Shown: positions 6,059 through 9,403 of the stretch, in pieces | How the letters are laid out: every line of letters starts with the position of its first letter | Position numbering within the stretch: the stretch's first letter is position 1 | Origin: CBDUUP01 sp965370435 | Lineage (GTDB): Bacteria; Chloroflexota; Anaerolineae; Anaerolineales; UBA11579 | Direction of reading: 5' to 3' | Length of the DNA: 9,403 nucleotides | Assembly: GCA_965370435.1 (NCBI GenBank) | Contig: CBDUUP010000163.1 | Coordinates: 1-9,403, forward strand | The notes under the pieces: generated by a model | Told to the model about the DNA's origin: nothing | Seen by the model: only the letters and a program-made list of their open reading frames with translations | Databases searched by the model: none | Made by a program: the position numbers and the translations under genes

Positions 6059-7043
6059 ACAAACCCGCCGTGAACCCATTCATCAATATGGCGATATCAA
6101 ACTTTTTTCCGGCACCGCCAGCCAGGAACTCTCCGCTCAGATCGCTGATTATCTGGATGTCCCCATCAGCGACCAGGATGTGGTTCAGTTTCCCAACGAA
6201 AATTTACTGGTCCGTTTGAAAAAAAGTGTCCGCGGGCAGGACGTATACGTGATCCAGACCACCTCCGTCCCGGTCCATCGCAATCTGATGGAACTGCTCA
6301 TCACCCTCCAGACCCTGCGCCTGGATTCGGCTGGACGCATCACCGCCGTGATCCCCTATCTCTGTTATGCCCGTTCCGACAAGAAAGACCAACCCCGGGT
6401 GCCCATCACCGCTCGCCTGGTCACCGATATGATCGAAATTGCCGGGGCCGACCGCTACATGACCCTGGACCTGCACGCCGGACAGATCCAAGGCTTCTTC
6501 TCCATCCCCGGCGACGTATTGACCACCTTCCACATCTTGACCGAGTATGTGAAAAATATACTCCCCTCTATGCAAGACCCGGTGGTGGTGACCACCGATC
6601 TGGGGTTTGCCAAGAAGGGCCGCAACTTCGCTGCGGACCTGGATTTAGCCATCGGATTTGTGGAAAAACGCCGCACCGGCAATTATTCTTCTGCCAAAGC
6701 CCTCACCTTGATCGGCGAGGTGAAAGATCGGGACGTTATTTTGGTGGATGACGAGGTGGATACGGCTGGATCGGTTTGTGAGGCGGCCAATCTGGTCAAA
6801 GAACACGGAGCGCGGAATGTTTATTTGGTCTTTGTGCATCCCATCTTCTCCGGTACCGCAGTAGAGCAGTTGGCTGAGTTGTCCCTGACCGAGATCATTA
6901 CCACCAACACCGTCCCCATCCCGCCCGAAAAGAAGAAAATCCTGGGAGACAGACTCACCGTGCTTTCTGTGGCCCCACTGCTGGGCGAGGTCATCCGGCG
7001 CGCCCACGAGGGCCGCAGCGTGGGTGAGATGTTCAATGAGTAA
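6051..7043 (+). CDS. prs: Ribose-phosphate pyrophosphokinase (PRPP synthetase), divergent
   Basis: 330 residues with two phosphoribosyltransferase-type domains. Predicted reaction: ribose 5-phosphate + ATP to PRPP + AMP, feeding nucleotide, histidine, tryptophan and NAD synthesis. Seen: RITAVIPYLCYARSDKKDQPR (conserved but RSDKK, 108-112, replaces RQDRK), LDLHAGQIQGFF with the metal-site His142, the flexible catalytic KRR (206-208) and the PRPP-binding loop VDDEVDTAGS (232-241). Odd: the usual ATP-site motif F-x-D-G-E reads FPNEN (47-51), and SPDxGG reads TTDLGF (181-186). It may be a lineage variant, a paralogue with different nucleotide use, or partly inactive. Start ATG 6051 has AGGAG (6040-6044) 6 nt upstream; GTG 6048 is possible but too close. 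The stop is followed by a 49-nt gap before mutM. Confidence 0.92.
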   Translation: MTKQTRREPIHQYGDIKLFSGTASQELSAQIADYLDVPISDQDVVQFPNENLLVRLKKSVRGQDVYVIQTTSVPVHRNLMELLITLQTLRLDSAGRITAVIPYLCYARSDKKDQPRVPITARLVTDMIEIAGADRYMTLDLHAGQIQGFFSIPGDVLTTFHILTEYVKNILPSMQDPVVVTTDLGFAKKGRNFAADLDLAIGFVEKRRTGNYSSAKALTLIGEVKDRDVILVDDEVDTAGSVCEAANLVKEHGARNVYLVFVHPIFSGTAVEQLAELSLTEIITTNTVPIPPEKKKILGDRLTVLSVAPLLGEVIRRAHEGRSVGEMFNE

Positions 7044-7092
7044 TAGAGACGAGGGGTTTCCCCTTCGCAATCCACAACATTAATTTTTTCCT

Positions 7093-7920
7093 ATGCCTGA
7101 ACTGCCCGAAGTTGAAACCATCGCCCGTGCCCTTCGCCAGGGAGGCCGTGACGGCCCTCCCCTGGTCGGCAGGACGATTGAACGGGCCAGCCTGTTCTGG
7201 CCGCGCACCCTGAAAAAACCTTCCCCTTCCTGGTTCCGCAAGCGGATCAAAGGACAGACCATTCTGGATGTCGGGCGGCGGGCCAAGTATTTGAAGTTTC
7301 AACTTTCCAGGGATACCCTCCTCGTCCACCTGGGCATGACCGGCGATATGGTCGTCAGCGCCTCCGATGAACCGCTGGCCCCTCACGACCGCATGACGCT
7401 GGAACTGGATACCGGCCTGCGCCTGGCCTTCAACGACCCCCGCAAATTCGGGCGGGTTTGGCTGCTTCCCGACCCTGACCTGGTGTTCGCCAAACTCGGA
7501 CCCGAACCCCTCCACCCGCCCCTCGCCACGGATGAATTTTATACCATGCTTCAATCCCGCCGCCGCCAACTCAAGCCTCTGCTGATGGACCAGACCTTCC
7601 TCGCCGGAGTGGGCAACATTTACGCCGACGAAGCCCTCCACCTGGCCCGGCTGCATCCCCGCTTCCCTTCCAACCAGGTTTCAACCTCCCAGGCCGAGGA
7701 ACTGATTCAAGCGATTCAAACCGTCTTGGAGGAGGGCATCCGCCGCAACGGCGCTACCATTGACTGGGCCTACAAGGGCGGCGGATTCCAGAACCAATTC
7801 CAGGTCTACCAGCGCACCGATCAACCTTGCCTTCAGTGCGAGGCTCCCATCGTCAGGATTCAGGTCGGCCAGCGCAGTACCCATTTCTGTCCTTCCTGCC
7901 AGCCCGAACCGGCGGACTGA
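7093..7920 (+). CDS. mutM: Formamidopyrimidine-DNA glycosylase (Fpg/MutM)
   Basis: A bifunctional base-excision repair enzyme that removes 8-oxoguanine and formamidopyrimidines and cleaves the abasic strand by beta,delta-elimination. 275 residues, the family norm. The N-terminus MPELPEVET gives the catalytic Pro2 (nucleophile once Met is removed) and Glu3, so the start at 7093 is certain. Further signatures: Lys65 in GRRAKYLKF, HLGMTGDM, DPRKFGRVWL, and the helix-two-turns-helix region MDQTFLAGVGNIYADEAL. The C-terminal zinc finger is complete: C246-x2-C249-x16-C266-x2-C269, with Arg261 in GQRSTHFC. There is no Shine-Dalgarno: TTAATTTTTTCCT precedes the ATG, so translation may be leaderless or coupled to prs 49 nt upstream. 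A membrane-protein gene follows after 22 nt. Confidence 0.98.
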   Translation: MPELPEVETIARALRQGGRDGPPLVGRTIERASLFWPRTLKKPSPSWFRKRIKGQTILDVGRRAKYLKFQLSRDTLLVHLGMTGDMVVSASDEPLAPHDRMTLELDTGLRLAFNDPRKFGRVWLLPDPDLVFAKLGPEPLHPPLATDEFYTMLQSRRRQLKPLLMDQTFLAGVGNIYADEALHLARLHPRFPSNQVSTSQAEELIQAIQTVLEEGIRRNGATIDWAYKGGGFQNQFQVYQRTDQPCLQCEAPIVRIQVGQRSTHFCPSCQPEPAD

Positions 7921-7942
7921 TCCCCGTCAAGGAGATGCCCCT

Positions 7943-8761
7943 ATGGCCCCAAGCGCCAACTTCATCATTTTCATGACCGTAATTGGATTCATGGCGGGAT
8001 TTCTCCTGGCGATATTATGGGTAGAAATAAAGGCCTCTCGCCAGGAGAAGGACCCCTACGAGAGCGAAACCGAAGACCGCCCCACCCATTTCGACGACCT
8101 GGAGGAAGTTTCTCGTTTATGGCGCGATCCAAAAGACGACACCCTGGTCGTAGAGGTGGACCAGCAGCCAGTTCATTCCTCCGCCTTCTTGAACCCCGTC
8201 CAGCGCGACCGCCTCGCTAAAGCTTTTCAAGATTTGCAAGCATGGATGGGCATTGAAACCCCCCGCCCTGAGCCAGCCAAAGAGACCAAAGGGGCCGCAG
8301 AGCCAAACGCAGGAACTGTCCTAGATCTTACCGAAGCTCCTATCGAAAGACCAGCCACAACCCCTGAACCTGTCGCAGACCCTGAGCCTGCCGAAGGGGT
8401 CGAAGGGGTCGAAGGGCCGGAAGAGCCGTCTCAAAGAGTCAAATCTGGCCTTATGGACCTCTTTGGCATCGGGCAACCCACCCAGCCAGAAGAGGACGCC
8501 CCACCCAGGGAAGACGAAGCCCCGCGCCCAATTTACGAAAAATCCATGGCCGAGAAGGTGGACGACGTCCTCCAAGAAAACCTGAAAGACTCACCCCTCT
8601 TCGACCGCGCCATCCGCATCATGGAACTCTCCGGCCGCGGCATGGTCTTCGCCGTGGGGTTGGACATCTACGATGAAATAGAAGACCTGCCGGATGAGGA
8701 CATCCGCGCCATCATCCGCCAGTCGGTCGAACAGTGGAGCGATTCATTGGAGGATGACTAG
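7943..8761 (+). CDS. Unrecognised membrane-anchored acidic protein
   Basis: 272 residues that I do not recognise as a named family. One hydrophobic segment at residues 7-27 is followed by Lys30, Arg33 and Lys36, suggesting N-out/C-in anchoring with the bulk in the cytoplasm. Residues about 35-95 are mixed and charged (PTHFDDLEEVSRLWRDP, LVVEVDQQPVHSS). Residues about 110-200 are a low-complexity Pro/Glu/Ala linker, including EGVEGVEGPEEP encoded by a 9-bp tandem repeat. The last 75 or so residues look folded and acidic (VDDVLQENLKDSPLFDRAIRIM, then GLDIYDEIEDLPDEDIRAIIRQS), probably helical. The ATG at 7943 has AAGGAG (7929-7934) 8 nt upstream; an in-frame ATG at 7760 lies inside mutM and is rejected. 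It starts 22 nt after mutM and is probably cotranscribed. No catalytic motif is visible. Confidence 0.85.
   Translation: MAPSANFIIFMTVIGFMAGFLLAILWVEIKASRQEKDPYESETEDRPTHFDDLEEVSRLWRDPKDDTLVVEVDQQPVHSSAFLNPVQRDRLAKAFQDLQAWMGIETPRPEPAKETKGAAEPNAGTVLDLTEAPIERPATTPEPVADPEPAEGVEGVEGPEEPSQRVKSGLMDLFGIGQPTQPEEDAPPREDEAPRPIYEKSMAEKVDDVLQENLKDSPLFDRAIRIMELSGRGMVFAVGLDIYDEIEDLPDEDIRAIIRQSVEQWSDSLEDD
8392..8418 (+). repeat. 9-bp tandem repeat in the coding linker
   Basis: CGAAGGGGT is present twice (8392-8400, 8401-8409), followed by a third degenerate unit CGAAGGGCC (8410-8418). It encodes repeated E-G-V in the acidic linker of the membrane-anchored protein. In-frame 9-bp units can expand or contract without frameshift, so linker length may vary between strains. 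Confidence 0.75.
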
Positions 8762-8830
8762 GGGAACTTCAACTTCTTATTGGATCGCATGAAAGTTTGT
8801 TCAATAGGTGCATCATAAAGGATAAGGAAT

Positions 8831-9403
8831 ATGTGGATTGACAGGAAAAAATGGCTTATTGTTTCCGGAATAGCTGTAATTATTTATTGTATTGTTGTAG
8901 TTTTTAGATTCATGGACTGGCCAAGACGGGGATGGCAGGAGTTAATTTCAATAAAAGATGTTTCCCGCATGGAAGTTAGACCTCAAGATGGCAGTGTATG
9001 GATGATTCAACATGCAAAACTACCCGCATTTCCTGAACAAATAATCTATTTTAATACCAAAGCTACATCTTCCTCTATTGAAGTGGATGAGGTGAAAACA
9101 ATCGAACTCTCTATTAATAAATACCATTACGAATTTTGCGTGTCAGATGAACTTTGGCTTTTAGAATACTTTACACTTGTGAGTTTTGATTTAAGTACTC
9201 TCACCTGGTCTTCCCATCCAGAGGTGGATACACTTGATCTTCTATACGATTGTTTGATCTTACATGATGGTCGAGTCGCCGTCGTCAGTGTGAATGACAT
9301 CGCTATCTATCAGGATCAGGCTTGGGAGTTCATTAGCACCGATTCGGTACCAGGCATAACCATAGTCACCCAGGACATAGAAAACAATCTTGTGACTTGG
9401 ACA
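8831..9403 (+). CDS. Partial membrane-anchored extracytoplasmic protein, possibly beta-propeller
   Basis: An open frame with no stop to the last base of the window, 191 codons visible, so the C-terminus is missing. It starts MWIDRKKWLIVSG; basic residues 5-7 and a hydrophobic helix at about 8-25 indicate a signal anchor (N-in) or uncleaved signal, with the rest outside the membrane. The later part is strand-rich with Trp and aromatic residues: GSVWMIQHAKLP, DGRVAVVSVNDIAIY, QAWEFIST. These resemble the repeating blades of beta-propeller sensor domains, but blade periodicity is too short here to prove it. AAAGGA (8818-8822) lies 8 nt before the ATG and a second AAGGA is closer. Codons are much more A/T-ending than in any gene upstream, suggesting a different origin. 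Function unknown. Confidence 0.75.
   Translation, partial: MWIDRKKWLIVSGIAVIIYCIVVVFRFMDWPRRGWQELISIKDVSRMEVRPQDGSVWMIQHAKLPAFPEQIIYFNTKATSSSIEVDEVKTIELSINKYHYEFCVSDELWLLEYFTLVSFDLSTLTWSSHPEVDTLDLLYDCLILHDGRVAVVSVNDIAIYQDQAWEFISTDSVPGITIVTQDIENNLVTWT

Noticed and set aside
7052..7064. AGGGG-TTT-CCCCT hairpin after prs as a terminator
   Set aside because: The stem is five pairs with a three-base loop and no T run follows directly; the T6 stretch is about 20 nt further on. mutM may be cotranscribed with prs.
7760..7942. N-terminal extension of the acidic membrane protein into mutM
   Set aside because: It would overlap the conserved mutM zinc-finger region in another frame, while the ATG at 7943 has AAGGAG 8 nt upstream and begins directly before the membrane helix.
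8778..8807. TATTGGA / TTCAATA imperfect inverted repeat before the last gene
   Set aside because: One mismatch in seven, a 16-base loop and no other supporting signal; consistent with chance in AT-rich DNA.

Overview
The window looks like ordinary chromosome from a moderately GC-rich bacterium. The best guess is Chloroflexota, probably Anaerolineae. That assignment is an inference from three things: a separately encoded B12-binding mutase subunit next to MeaB, the divergent style of the PRPP synthetase, and intergenic regions rich in short hairpin and octamer repeats. No rRNA or other phylogenetic marker is present to confirm it. All recognisable genes are on the + strand. I see no tRNA, rRNA, CRISPR array or transposase gene.

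Layout. 1-238: AT-rich leader with a perfect TGTGA-N6-TCACA palindrome at a class II (about -42) position before a plausible -10 box. 239-901: XRE-family regulator with a C-terminal cupin domain. 902-1398: a composite repeat region. It holds an octamer array (900-921), a 172-bp element with 22/23-bp terminal inverted repeats and a 7-bp target duplication (982-1153), a terminator-like hairpin (1157-1187), a second octamer array (1216-1272) and a 12-bp palindrome (1281-1292). 1399-2505 and 2698-3954: proB and proA, the first two steps of proline synthesis. They are separated by 192 bp that contain a hairpin module related to the 172-bp element.

4056-7043: a tight cluster preceded by a TATAAT promoter. 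It encodes a stand-alone cobalamin-binding subunit of a methylmalonyl-CoA-type mutase, the mutase chaperone GTPase MeaB, a RimJ/RimL-like GNAT acetyltransferase and a divergent ribose-phosphate pyrophosphokinase. The last three genes overlap by 4 and 8 nt. 7093-7920: mutM (formamidopyrimidine-DNA glycosylase). 7943-8761: an unrecognised membrane-anchored acidic protein. 8831-9403: the start of a clearly AT-richer gene for a membrane-anchored extracytoplasmic protein, cut by the window end.

How the genes work together. ProB makes gamma-glutamyl phosphate and ProA reduces it to glutamate semialdehyde. The B12 subunit needs a catalytic partner encoded elsewhere, and MeaB would gate its cofactor loading and protection. 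PRPP synthetase and MutM are housekeeping functions probably carried along in the same transcription unit. I found no convincing new biochemical system. The most unusual signals are the MITE-like element with its target duplication, its structurally covarying relative inside the proB-proA gap, the AACGTT octamer arrays, the CRP-like operator, and the altered ATP-site motif in the PRPP synthetase.
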